From: Melanocharis versteri | Lineage: Eukaryota > Chordata > Aves > Passeriformes > Melanocharitidae | Direction of reading: 5' to 3' | DNA length: 64,000 bases | Assembly: GCA_013397845.1 (NCBI GenBank) | Contig: VZTG01006664.1 | Coordinates: 124,001-188,000, forward strand | Shown here: one piece after another, positions 39,701-51,275 of the stretch | Layout of the letters: every line of letters starts with the position of its first letter | How positions within the stretch are numbered: the first letter of the stretch is position 1 | Made by a program: the position numbers and the translations under genes | The notes under the pieces: model-generated | Seen by the model: the letters and a program-made list of their open reading frames with translations, nothing else | The model's database searches: none | Told to the model about the DNA's origin: nothing

Positions 39701-42700
39701 ATGAGTACAACTAGCTGGAATTTACCTGTCTCTACTTGGATAATGCAAAGTTTACTCAGTTCTTACTTTCTACCTGTGGTGCCAAGCTCAATGATTTTAT
39801 CTCTCCATTTTTCACTGTGTTTGTAAAAACTAGTGCAGTTTTGTCTTCTGGTTTCTCTACTAGGCTCAGACCAGGAGCTATCAAGCAAATATACTGGAAA
39901 CATTGAGACTAAGTCTAACTGTTGTTGCCAATTAAAAACAGTGGAGTGCATAGATCTTGGGTATCATTTTGTTTCTTCTATAAATTTCAGAGGAGTAATT
40001 GCTGGAAAAAATGTTAATTTCCTATAAGCCCTGTGAGAAGCTACCCACATTGTGCCCAGTCGCAATTTATATGTGGGTGAGGTCAGGCACAGTCTAGTTG
40101 GTGTAGCAGGTGTGCTCTCTGGAGTATTTTGCTGATTTTATATGTTGGTGTTGGTATGGGACTCCCTCATATTCCAGTTGTCTAGATCATTGCAAATTAA
40201 ATGAGAGATTAGATGAAAGCTCCTTATTTGTATTTGCTCTACTCTCCAAGTGTGGCATACGGTCTTGTACAGACTAGGAGTTATTTCTGTGCCAGATTAA
40301 ATACTCCAAATGTCAACAGCATATGAAAACTAGCAAAAAGAAGCATCACAAGAAAAATGGAAAGTTAAGCACAAAAGGTATCCATAAGTGTAAGCATATA
40401 GCATTAGGGTCTTTGTGTTAATAAACGTGTGAAAATCCATATAATTTTTCACTCTCTTGTAGAAATTTAATGGCTTATGAATCACTTGCAACTCTGAAGA
40501 AGTTAATATTTCTTACCTGTTCCAACTGCTTTGTGTATAAATCACTAAAGGAAGGAATGGGCTATTATGGGATCTGCTAAGGCCAATGAATTCCTGTGGG
40601 AAAAAATGGGTCAGGAGAAGTGCTGAATTTAATGTAATTTGGTTGTACTAGACCTGGGTGTAGACCCTGCCTATGCTCGCCCTGAGTATTCTTGTTGGAG
40701 GAAGCCAGGGGTCCTTTGGAAGTTGACTCCTTTTGCTTGGGAACCAGTCCGAAGGGCTCTCACAATTTCAGACATTTAGGATGTGCCTGTATGAAGAGGA
40801 CTATAAATGACATTGATGTAAGGAGGAGATGAGGAAGATTTTCTCTGTCTGTTTTCTCTGGATTGACAGGATTTGGTAGTATGGGGCATCACGATAACAC
40901 TGATGATAAGTGCAGTAAGTTTCTGCACACAAGATGGAGTGTGTACAAATCCTGTGCACTCTCTAGCTTGAGCTCTGTCCCGTGCTAAGAGTACAGCTTC
41001 CACCTTTCCTCCTTTGGATTTAGTATGTGTCTGGGTTTTTTGTCATCTTCAAATGTGTTAGTCTCTCTGGAGAATGGGAAGCTTTTCCCCTCAACTCCAG
41101 GTAAGTGCAGGTTGGCAACTTCACACCAACCAAAACACTTCTTTGTGTCTTGTCTATTGAGAAGATAGTTCAGAATGCCATGGTTGTGAGGCAACAAACA
41201 GATTGCTGGCACAGTTTAGTCAGAAGGGAACTAGAACCTTCGTAAGCCACCAAAGCACAATGGCATTAAAGAAGGTGCTAAGGGGGATTAGAGCACTGAG
41301 GGAGGAATTGGGTAGAAAGCTTCAGGAGAAGGCTGTGCAGTCTCAACAGCAATAGAGGGACTGATGACAATTCTCTCATCAAGGGAAACAATCAAGTAAT
41401 AAACCATGATCTGTGCTGTTCGAGGCAGTGCTGAACTAAAGTTTTTGCTAAGCTAAACCATCTCTCTTGCATGATGATCTTTCTTTCCTGATTTCTGGTT
41501 AACAACTCCAACTACCTTTTCTATAAAGTAAGTGTTCGTTGAAGACTGAAATAGCTCAGCTGTGAAAATAATAAGGGAATTCATTTTGATATTTGAAGTT
41601 TGGGGGAGTAATTCTGCAGCTCCATCAAACATTTCAGACTCAGAAGTACCACAGCCAAGGTATATATCAAGATGTGATAGAAACTGTTGCTTCATAATTT
41701 AACAACAACACAGTTTTATCTTTATTTTTCCTTCTATCTAGGCGTGAATATATATGAAAGCCAGAGTTCAGGAATACCTAGGAAGTTATTTCCCCTTCAA
41801 AATTGCAAGCAATTATTTAGGACTCTAAGTGGATGTGGTAGTGTGTAAGTCAGTCCATAGACCTTCAGTTCTGAAGGCACATGCTGAACTGCAGTTCAGT
41901 TCACCAGTAGAATGTATTGGATAAACTAGAGCTTTATCCACATTCAGTCACTGAGCTGAGACATCCGGGATTTGGAATTATGTATGACAGTATTTTACCA
42001 ACCTTCTGATGCTGCACTATGCGTATCAGCTTTTTAAGACTAGGCAAAAAATTATCATTTGAGTTGTAATTAGTCTTTCTGATGCTTAATGGATCATCAT
42101 TTCTTCTAAGTATGAGCAATACACTAAATCTCAGTCTTGCAGCTAAGAAAAGGCAACAAGAGTGATTAAAAGACTGAAAGCATTGACATATGTAAATCTA
42201 GTGAGACATGTTTTATTACACTGAAAAAAATCTGGAACCCAGTTAAAAATTAAAACAACAAAACACTAAAATGGGATGTAAAAATGTTTCCTGTCTGAAA
42301 GTGGCAAAGTGGCTGTCAACTGAAAAAAAAATCAATATACTTGATCAATAATTTCACTACTGATTCTTTAATTTCATTTGCATGTGTAAATTTTCATTGA
42401 AAATTCTTACAGATTGACTCAGAATCAAGACTTCATTGTTTGGATGAACATGAAATTGCTTACCTACTATTCTCATCAGTTTGATAGTAACCCTCCAGAA
42501 GTACAAGCAGAGTAGGAATCCTGGTCAATGTCTAATTACTGTACACTCAGAATGACTGTGAGAGTTTGGAGAGAGTGGGATAGAAAACAATTTATTGTTG
42601 TGTGAAAGCAATAACCTGAAAATGAGATACTCCTGGTTTTGTGTTTATTGATGGCTCATCTTAACAGGTCCATAACCACGAAGGAAATGGCTTTCTTTTA

Positions 42701-42769
42701 AGACACTATAGAGAGAATACTATCTGAAGAGGGCTTATTGCTTACTATCCTTCATGAAAAGATGTGGCT
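33717..42769. other. Long AT-rich noncoding stretch, no gene recognised
   Basis: Nine kilobases without a frame over 80 codons, without recognised repeats and with very few CpGs. Small features are a 13-A run at 34714-34726 lying between an 8-bp inverted pair (34697-34704 and 34737-34744), and a T-rich tract near 35750-35770. Nothing else stands out by eye. Confidence 0.6.
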
Positions 42770-43200
42770 TTTAATGAAATATGCATAAAAGTAATTTTAG
42801 ATATGTGACCTACATAATCACCATCATCCTGAGAGGCCAGGGTAGAAAATTTTTCTATTCAGAATAATTAAACTCCCCCTTTGTATTATTTCTCATTAAT
42901 TCAATATTCTTCAATAAAATAAAGCTCCCACAACAGTTTTAGTAATCAGCTTTTCAGATTTATGAGCTATTTTTATGCTAGTATTGTTCTGTGACACAAG
43001 GCTGCTTGATCAATTGCCAGGTAACTGTTTCAGTCTTTTCCCAACACCCTGCTAATCCAGCACATTAAATTATTTTTAATTGAGTAACTTCATTATTCAA
43101 AAAATCCCCTTTGTCATGATTCTGTAAACATTAACAGTATCTTATACAAACAATTATCTAAATATAGTCACGATGCTTCCTTCATACCCATATCTCTGTT
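42770..43200. promoter_or_regulatory. Enhancer-like candidate conserved noncoding element
   Basis: Dense homeodomain and POU-type words occur here: 'aatatgcataa', 'gtaattttag', 'tcattaattc', 'ttaaattatttttaattg', along with 'gatcaattgcc' and 'aggtaactg'. There is no low-complexity sequence. This resembles vertebrate developmental enhancers in gene deserts. The call is by texture only. Confidence 0.25.
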
Positions 43201-45300
43201 GTGCAGGAAAAAAAAAAGCTCCCAAGCAAAGAAGGAACATACTGGAAAAATTAAAGAAGCTTATTATCATTGAAATTATTCCCCAAAGTACAAGACCAGT
43301 TTTAATCAGGGGTCCAGATATAAGACAGCTCTAAGAAAAAAATTTGAGAGGTGCTTTCAGTATACTTTTATGAAGAGAAAAACAGTTGCTCTGGTTGTCT
43401 GCAAGGAGATGTTTTATCTCAAGCCTTCGTAAGTACACGTACAATGAGAATGTAAAAATTAAGACTAAGCAGAAGTGATTCAGGTAGTATATTTTCAGGT
43501 TGAAATAAGGAAGAGATTACAGTGACAGTTTGCTTTAAAGCAGTATGTTTTATGTTACCCAAAATGATGGAATAATTGAAATTAATGTTCATGCATTCTT
43601 TGTTGCATAGTTACAGGGTACCAGCTGCCTCCTTTTCAACTGGAGAGTGGCTTTTTGAGTTCAAGTGCTTTTCCTGAAACACTTTATTATTCCAGCAACA
43701 GTCACAAAAATGCCTACGCCTAAAAAACACCCAAAAGGAATTGAAAGGTGTCTCTGAAAGGATCAAGAGGGACTGAGGGGAAAGATGGTGTAGCTGCCTT
43801 TTCTACAGCATCTTCTTTGTTCTCATAATGACTCAGAAATGCTTGACATACATGACAGAAGAAGGAAACTACAGAGAAGAAAACTTTGCTCTCTGTAGTG
43901 AAAACTTTATGAGTTCTTGTAAGAATCCTTCAAATAACAGTGTTCTTATTTTTACTAATGGTGAGAAAAAGGTATTTACATCATCCAACATACGTATTCA
44001 AAGTATGTTCCCTTGATCGAAACTTAGGCCTCCAGTATCTTGCAGCAGATTAAGCAATCTAGCTATAAAAGGTACCTGAGCTGCCATTATAGTTGATTTT
44101 TAGCTCTACATGCCCCTGAGGGTCAATCATTATTAATTCTGTTAATTTTTCACCTAACAGCAGCTCACACAGTAGATTTCATAGCACTGCTTTCTGTTCA
44201 TGACCCATGCTCAAGGCAGTGAAGACACTAGGAGTTTCTACTCAGACTTCCAGCAGACCAGTTGAACAATAGCTGATAGATCGAATAAAGCCCCCTCTTG
44301 ATGGAAAGAGAAACCTGCACAGGACTTCAGTGAATGTGGTGTAACATCACTTTAAGGAATACAGACATCTGCATGGATGATTTAGAGGCTCTCTAGTGAG
44401 TAATCAGAAGTTGACCTGTATTAAAGGCAAACTCATGGAAATCAGCGTAAGGAATAACAATCTGTGCTGATTTGATTGGTTTTGTATAGTCCTTTGTGGG
44501 AGCCTTTTTAGATTGGGTAAATATACACATGAATTTTGGAGGCTGGCCTGCTAAACCGGGTACCTTAAGTATGTAAAATTAGGCAGTGCAATTGTCCTTC
44601 CATCCCTAAGTCTCCATTGACCACATGCACCATTAGATGCTGAGATATCCTACGAATTGATGTCTACTTTTCCTAGTAGTGTTAAGTATACTTTTACTTT
44701 TTGTTGATGAACTTTCTTATGAAAATGCTTTTGGTATACAGTCTGTGTAATTCCTGGATAGAGTCTTGATCTTCTCCAGGCAAATATTCAGTTGTTTTGA
44801 ATTGATCTTGCAAAATAAATTCAGTTCCCAATATATGGTTGCTATACTGAATGCAGAAAGGTTTTTTAATAATGAAGTAAAGTGTATTTTTTTGTGTAGG
44901 TTTTTTACCATTTTGTATTCATTTTTTTTAGTTGAAAACTTATTCATAATTTCTCTTTCAACGTTGAAGCTTTTGTCCTGAAAAGCCATGCCGCGTGTTC
45001 TCTAGCTAAGCTCTCTTCCTAATGTCTGCAAGTGCATATTAAGGTGTTGAAAGTGCTTTTTCTGTTTGTTTATTAGCGTGACCACAATTATACCTAAGAG
45101 GTCACCTGAAGGCTGCCAAGGAGTAAATAGCAGCCTGCACATTGATTTAAGTAGATATGAGCAAGTGCCACAACCCATTTACTCTGCAAATATTATGTTG
45201 CAAAATCTGAGTGCAATCTGTAGCTTGGTTGCCATGGAGTAATTCAAGTTGAAACCCGCCCATAATAAGAACTGCTGATCTGACTGAGCTTACTACTAGG
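43201..45300. other. AT-rich noncoding stretch, no gene recognised
   Basis: The longest frame is 90 codons (44717-44989, minus) and lacks any domain. No repeat was recognised. Confidence 0.6.
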
Positions 45301-45308
45301 TATTTATA

Positions 45309-45351
45309 CTGTGGTACTGGTACTACTGCTGCTACTAATGCTACTATATAC
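45309..45351. repeat. Imperfect trinucleotide tract (ACT/GCT)
   Basis: A run of TACTGG, TACTACTGCTGC, TACTAATGCTACTA type words forms a short degenerate triplet repeat. Just downstream, 'ctgatcatg' occurs twice within 20 bp (45373-45391). Confidence 0.55.
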
Positions 45352-46499
45352 TGTTCCTCCTGATATTGACTACTGATCATGTCTGATCATGATTTAGTCA
45401 TTTCTAAAATTCTACCTGCTAACAAAACTTACCCTTGCTTCCAATTACTTCTGTCATTGGTGTTCTTTGGCATTTCTGATGCAGTGTGTGGTAGAGTCTT
45501 TAAGACTTCTTTAATACTTTGCTAATTCATTCTTTCATGGAAAAAAATGAATGCCATATCAATATATGTATGCCTGTTGAGATTTTTTTCTCTTCTCAGT
45601 TCTGCCTTTGTGCACGCTTGTACCACTTTCTTCATAAGTGATGCTTGCATGTAAAGGTTGATGATGGTAGAAAATTTCTCCTGTTGAAATTGCCTTAATA
45701 TCTTTACGTGGTAAATGTGTGGTGGGTTGGTTTTTTTCAGCCTGTTTTTTTTAAGGTGACTTGTAGTATGAAATGCATAGTCCTTGGCATACTTTTTCTC
45801 TGCAGACAGTTCATTGATGCAAAACAAGTTCTGTCTTTCTAACTGTATATCTAACCTCACTCCTTCATAAGAGTTAAAGACATGAAAAACAGCAAGGGAT
45901 TTAATTCATTGCCCCTTATGACCCATTCAGAAAAGTATAGTGAATGAGGTTTTTATTCCTACAGTTTAATAGATTAAAAAAGGAGTCCCAGTTCCTCCAG
46001 AAATACAGTGTTATGTGTGGTAGTGACGGATTTTCTTTTCCAGGAAAATTTTGTGTTTCTTGTTGTTCAGTGGTCTAAGTCATCATTTCTGTTGCCAGTG
46101 TATTCTTAAATGCAGGCAATTCCTGTTTATACTACAGTGTGTGAATCCTGTCAGTCATTCCTGCATTTCTCAGTTCATGCCTCTGCTGTATCTCCCTGCC
46201 TTATGCTTTTTGTCCAGCTGTTTCCCAGTTTCTCTCTCTGGCAGTTTCCAGTCACAGTGGCTGACTCTGGTGTCCATGCTTCAGTGTCTTCCTTCTCATT
46301 TGGCCTCTGATATACCAGACTTCTTGATGACAATACACGTGGCAGAACAGTTGTCTCTGAACTGGAAAAATCATTGGATAAATACTAAGAAAACAACTAA
46401 GAATGTTCTCTTTATTAAATCCTCTCTATTCCTGTGGTTTTGATATTTTAGTTCTATGTTTCTCACAATTTCCTTGTGAACGTAATTCTATGTTGATAA
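45352..46499. other. AT-rich noncoding stretch, no gene recognised
   Basis: Frames of 112 codons (minus, 45522-45860) and 130 codons (plus, 46051-46443) are open here. The plus frame is rich in Leu, Phe, Ser and Cys because the DNA strand is pyrimidine-rich, which gives a false membrane-like look. No homology is recognised. Confidence 0.5.
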
Positions 46500-46590
46500 T
46501 TAGTTTGTATATGCAATACATCTATATTTACATTATACATACATATCTACATTATATCTTAGTTTGTATATACATCTATAATTTAAATAT
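46500..46590. repeat. AT-rich simple sequence with a 60-bp spaced duplication
   Basis: 'ttagtttgtatat' followed by a 'acatctata' word occurs near 46500-46526 and again near 46560-46580. The sequence between is made of TACAT and TATAT words. It looks like a degenerate satellite-like patch. Confidence 0.55.
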
Positions 46591-49500
46591 TGACTACTGA
46601 TCATCACAACTGGGAAAACTTTCTGGGGAGAAAATTGTTTCAAACTCCTGCTTTTCTCCCATCATAATTTACAATTACTAAAATAATTTTTGAACTTTGA
46701 AAGGAAGAAATCAAATTATTGATGTAACATGGAAAAAACAACAGAAGATGGATGGGATAAAATCATGTATCACTATTTTTAGTGTATTCAGTAATTTCTT
46801 TGTACTTGAGAGGAAGCCAGGACTAGATGTAAGGTTTTTCAAAGGGAGAGTCAATTCCAGTGCTCACTATTGTATACATAGGCACAGTTTGAGGTCCAGT
46901 TCAAAAAACTCAAAGGGTACTTAACACTGCAGTAGCTAAACCAGCCCCCTATAAGATCTCCAGTACTGTAGTAACGATCAAAGGTTATAACCGTGGTGTG
47001 CTACATGAAGAAGATGTGGATACTAAATGAGCCTTGTAGATATCTCAAAATACAGTAAATTAATTAAAAAGCTGGGAGAGGTATTCATGCTTTACTCTGT
47101 GTAGAATGATGAGGGAAAATTGCTGATCTGATGTGGAGAGGAAACCCAAATACCTTTGACTCTGAAGTTGGCAAATAGCATGCAAATGGAGGTCCTGAGG
47201 GATATTGATGAAAGCAGGAATAAGGCACCCTGGTTTTGCCTCCCTGGAGAACTAGTGCCAATATTCTGTGGCTCCTTGTTGTGATTTATGCATTTTCTAG
47301 AAAATTGGAGTGTTGTGATACTAACATTAATCCAAACCTTTCAAGTTTTGTGTTTTACTAAAGGAGGGATGGAATTCATAGAAAGTGGATATTATGAAGA
47401 AGATGAAAGGCTAAATATGGATTTGACCTTGTATTTAAAAATCCAGGAATGATTGCTATTAGCTAGTTCTTTGGCTTTTGAATCCTTCTGCTTGATGAAG
47501 CAATTTTATTCTTTCCCTTGTGTGCCTTTTTGAAGAATATAGGATAGGGTTTTACGTACATCAAGGCCATACTTTGTTTTACAATATTGATTTATTGTTA
47601 ATTGGCCTAGAACCAACTCTGAATACAGATATTTCCACATACTCTCCTGTTACCATTTATAAAATGAGGAAAAATTAGGTGATGGGGAAGCACACTTTTG
47701 GATTGGCCTTTTCAGAGACAGAAGCCATGGGCTGCATTCTTGTACTCATACTTTTCTTGCACAGACACTTCACTTGGTGCGCATAAATACTCCTGCTGCT
47801 TGTAGTAGAGGAGCAAGAGTTGCCCAGTTCTACATGGTTTTGCAGGTACTGGAGATGCGTTAGTCCATTTGGCACTGGGCATTGTGGTTTACACAGCTCG
47901 TTTTTATTATCCAGCAGTTCAAGAACTACTTTTTTATTCCTTCTAAGGATTTTAAAGGAAGTTTTTCAAGTAATAGGTCTGATTTTCCTGTCTTTGAACA
48001 TTGTTTTTGATCTCTCTTTCACCCTGGAAGTCTACCACACCATTTGGAAGCTGATCATAAGGCTCCAGGGGATGTGTCTGCCTGTATTTAAATTCGACAG
48101 CTATCAGCTGAAATTATTATGTCTAAAAGTTTATTTATTATAACATGAAGCCGTTCTTTCCCTTTTCTCTCCTTTGTCTCCTCCCTTCTTTCTGCTTTCA
48201 TTAACAAAGACTGAAAGACTTTGGTTCTCAAAGGCAGATTTGCATTTCCTCTATTTAGAGTCTAAATACATTCCATTTGCTTATGAAATTAATTTTAGAC
48301 AAAAAAAAATTTAAAAAGTTCCCTTCCAATTATGTTTTCATACGTTTGTAGTAGTGTAATAGTGGTTTTCTTCATCCATCACAGAAGCTTTATGGAGCTT
48401 TAGTATTGTATTTATCCTCATGTATTTATGGATGAAATAATGTTAATTTCAAGCTGTCTCTTTCATTTGTAAAACATAATTTCTCACTGTAAGCATTTGT
48501 TTCTTTTTCTCTGTGCACAGGCTTTAATAAGCTTATGAAGTACAGTTTATAGGTGAAGCTCACTCTTGCATTGGAACTATGCAGGTTAAATGTAGCAGGA
48601 CAAAAATAGTTTCAACATTGAAGGTGCTAAAGCTACACTAAAAGATCAGGGAAGCTGGTAATTGGCCATTGAAGCCAAGTGTTGGGTATTTGGGGGTTTT
48701 AGGTTAGGATTCTGTGTCTGCTTTGCCTAGACACTATTATTTAGTTTGTTTTTTGAGAGTTCTATTTGTTTGCTGAGTCTGGGGCCATATGAGTGTTTGA
48801 TGACAACATCAGTGAGGAAGGAGGAAAAGTCTCCAGACCACAGTTTTCTGGAGAGAAGGCTGAGGAAACCACTAGGCTCAGCGTATGACAATGGCCAGAT
48901 TATGCCTTCTAGACCCCTCCTTCAATGCCTGTGTAATTCTGAGGACATTGACTTCTGGCTTCCTGAGGTTTCTCACTTTCTTGACAGTCTGTCAGTAAGG
49001 CAGTTGTCATGCTAGGTATGAAGTAATTTAGCCTAAACCAGCTAAAGATGCTTAAGAATCTGAAACTTTATGCCTTAGAAGGAAATAATTTATACTACCT
49101 GTACCTTCTAGCATTAGCTATACAGAGTATTGGAAGTAGCTACCTAGTAAGAATTTTAATTAAAAAACGCTCATGTAACTTCTCATTTTGCATAACAAGA
49201 GATTGCAGCAGCTGAGAATAGAAAACTGCAATTATCATAAATAAATATGTCATTATGAATATTTAACATATCTCTTCAATCTAAATGTAAGTACATTTTG
49301 TTGTGTATTTAATTTCTTCTTCCTTTCTCAGATTTTTACCAAGATGGCTCTGTTTTAAACAGGCACAGTGAAGAAATTAATAATGCCTGAACGTTATCTT
49401 GGCTCAACCTAAAAACAGTGCCAAAAGGTAATCAAATGTTAATGTAGGTCAACATCATCCCATGAGTCAGCACTGACATAGAGCACTAAATACTAAATGT

Positions 49501-50939
49501 GTTCAAGGTCAGCATCAATTTCTTCCTGTTAATATTGTTTATAATATTCAGTAAGGCACAGGTTTTGCTCCTTGTATTTGCAGCAAGATTTTTCTTTTGA
49601 TACTACATACAGACCAAGAGCCCTCTGAGATAGAGTACTTTTTCAGTTACTTGTGTTTAACCATTTAAAACCTGAATAAAACCACTTTATAATATAGCTC
49701 CTCCTTAAATATATAGTTTTAAATCGTCTTCATAATTGTTATTTTCTTAGAGAGAATTTGAGAAACACAAGGCAATAAAATGTCTCACAAAATAGCAAAG
49801 CAGTCCAGGAGTGCATGCATTATTAGTGTGTTCCTCATAAAATCTGTCACAGTATAAGTGATGATTCCCTGTATTGACGTCACAAAACAATTTTAAGACA
49901 TCACTGTATTAAGGAATTATCTAATTCTACATTTTAAAGCACACCTTGAACAAATTTTAGTTTATAATTTGTAAAACGAAAAAGCCAGTTCTGTTAAATG
50001 AATCAAAAGGCTTGCATTCTTACCTCTGAACTGTTAATTAAACCCCAAACACTGGAAACTCCTGGAACATCAAACGTAAAGGATGGCGATGAATTACTTC
50101 TAAAGAGTCAATTTCCTGTGATTTCTTTGTGAAGAAAAAACCTGGGCCATTTGGTATTTTTGGATTCTTGTGACTGAACACTCTGACTGAACATGAACAT
50201 GCCATTAAATAGCATATGTCAAAGTAAACAAATTCCAGAATGCTAAGAGAGATGTTTAAAAGTGGTTAAAATATCGTCATCCTTTTCTATTTCCTATCGA
50301 AATACAGAATGTGGAGCACAGGCACATAAAACCACTTGAAAAGACAGCTTGTCATACTTCTGGATGTATTTGGGAAAATAACACATTTCACTGGAATGCC
50401 ATAGAAGATTAACAAATTAATTATGTATAAGCTGACCTCCTATATCCTTGGGCTCTCGCTGCTATCTCATTCTCTCTCAACGCCACTCTGATACAAATTT
50501 AATTGGAAACACAGTTACTTATGCCAGCTTGAGTTTGGGTTTTGTTGTTTTATTGCTGATGCCTTGCATGGGGAGGACTACCTCGAAAAGCATCTGCCCA
50601 ACTAGTCCACTACATTTCCAGTGTAAAGCTTTTTTGCATATTTTTCTTTAGTGTTTTAGGGACCATTTAAAAATGAATCAAGTGATGTACCAAGATGTAC
50701 CAAGAGAAAAGCATCACTAAGCAAAGCTCTGCATTTTCACCCCTGAAATTCTCTCTTGCTGTTGCTTTTCATTAATTTATTTTATTAATTTATTCTCTCT
50801 GCTTCTAATGACTTACTGTTCATAACATTGCCATTAAAATATCATTTGCACAGAAGCGTAAACAGTGTCAAGAACAGGCTGCACAAGAGACAGCATAAAC
50901 AATAGCGGAAACTTTTTGAAACCATATGTCCTTGAACTC
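46591..50939. other. AT-rich noncoding stretch, no gene recognised
   Basis: A 107-codon plus-strand frame (47820-48143) and an 89-codon frame (48746-49015) are present, with no domain or supporting splice signals. A 10-bp tandem duplication 'gatgtaccaa' lies at 50684-50703. No recognised interspersed repeat. Confidence 0.6.
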
Positions 50940-51204
50940 TTTACTGCTTATGTGTTCTTCCTTCCTGCTACTGGAGGTGTCCCGAGGCCACACTTGTCAG
51001 AACGCTGTGGGTAGCCACAAGCAGCTGCATCATGCAGCTGCAGACAGGAGCACGAAGTGAGCCTGTTCTTTCTCTTTCCTAGCACTGTACCACGTTGAGT
51101 GAGCACTGTAGGAAGGAACCTGTCTGTTGTATGAAGAAGGAATGTGCCCATGAATTGGGCAGAGGTATTTGAGGTCATAGTGGGGAGGGGCAATAATTGC
51201 TAAT
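50940..51204. other. GC-richer pocket containing a double-E-box palindrome
   Basis: Moderately GC-rich with a handful of CpGs, directly before a CR1-like relic. An 81-codon minus-strand frame is open but unrecognised. It may be old repeat sequence continuous with the relic, or a regulatory element. Confidence 0.3.
51021..51041. repeat. Perfect 10-bp inverted repeat with 1-nt spacer, two CAGCTG E-boxes
   Basis: 'gcagctgcat' (51021-51030), a single C, then its exact reverse complement (51032-51041). Each arm carries a CAGCTG E-box (51022-51027 and 51035-51040), 13 bp apart. Paired CAGCTG sites are bound by class I/II bHLH factors such as myogenic and AP-4 types. Function here is inferred. Confidence 0.75.
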
Positions 51205-51275
51205 TTTTCCAGAGGTTTGCAGTGTGTACTAGTGGTGTACCACAGGCCAAGTCTGGGGTCTAACTTCGTTCTCCA
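51205..51275 (+). mobile_element. CR1-type reverse transcriptase relic
   Basis: Codons from 51228 read TSGVPQ, then AKSGV and a stop. TSGVPQG-S-LGP is the conserved reverse transcriptase block of CR1 and related non-LTR elements, and the DNA words 'actagtggtgtaccacag' and 'tctggggtc' follow it in order. The frame is dead and only about 70 bp are recognisable. CR1 is the likeliest source in a bird, but another retroelement cannot be excluded. Confidence 0.5.

Noticed and set aside
46051..46443. 130-codon frame that looks like a membrane protein
   Set aside because: Leu, Phe, Ser and Cys richness comes from a pyrimidine-rich strand. There is no ordered series of membrane segments and no homology.
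45363..46604. Exact 18-bp repeat (atattgactactgatcat) at 45363-45380 and 46587-46604
   Set aside because: The match does not extend on either side and both sit next to simple AT or triplet sequence, so coincidence or drift is likely.
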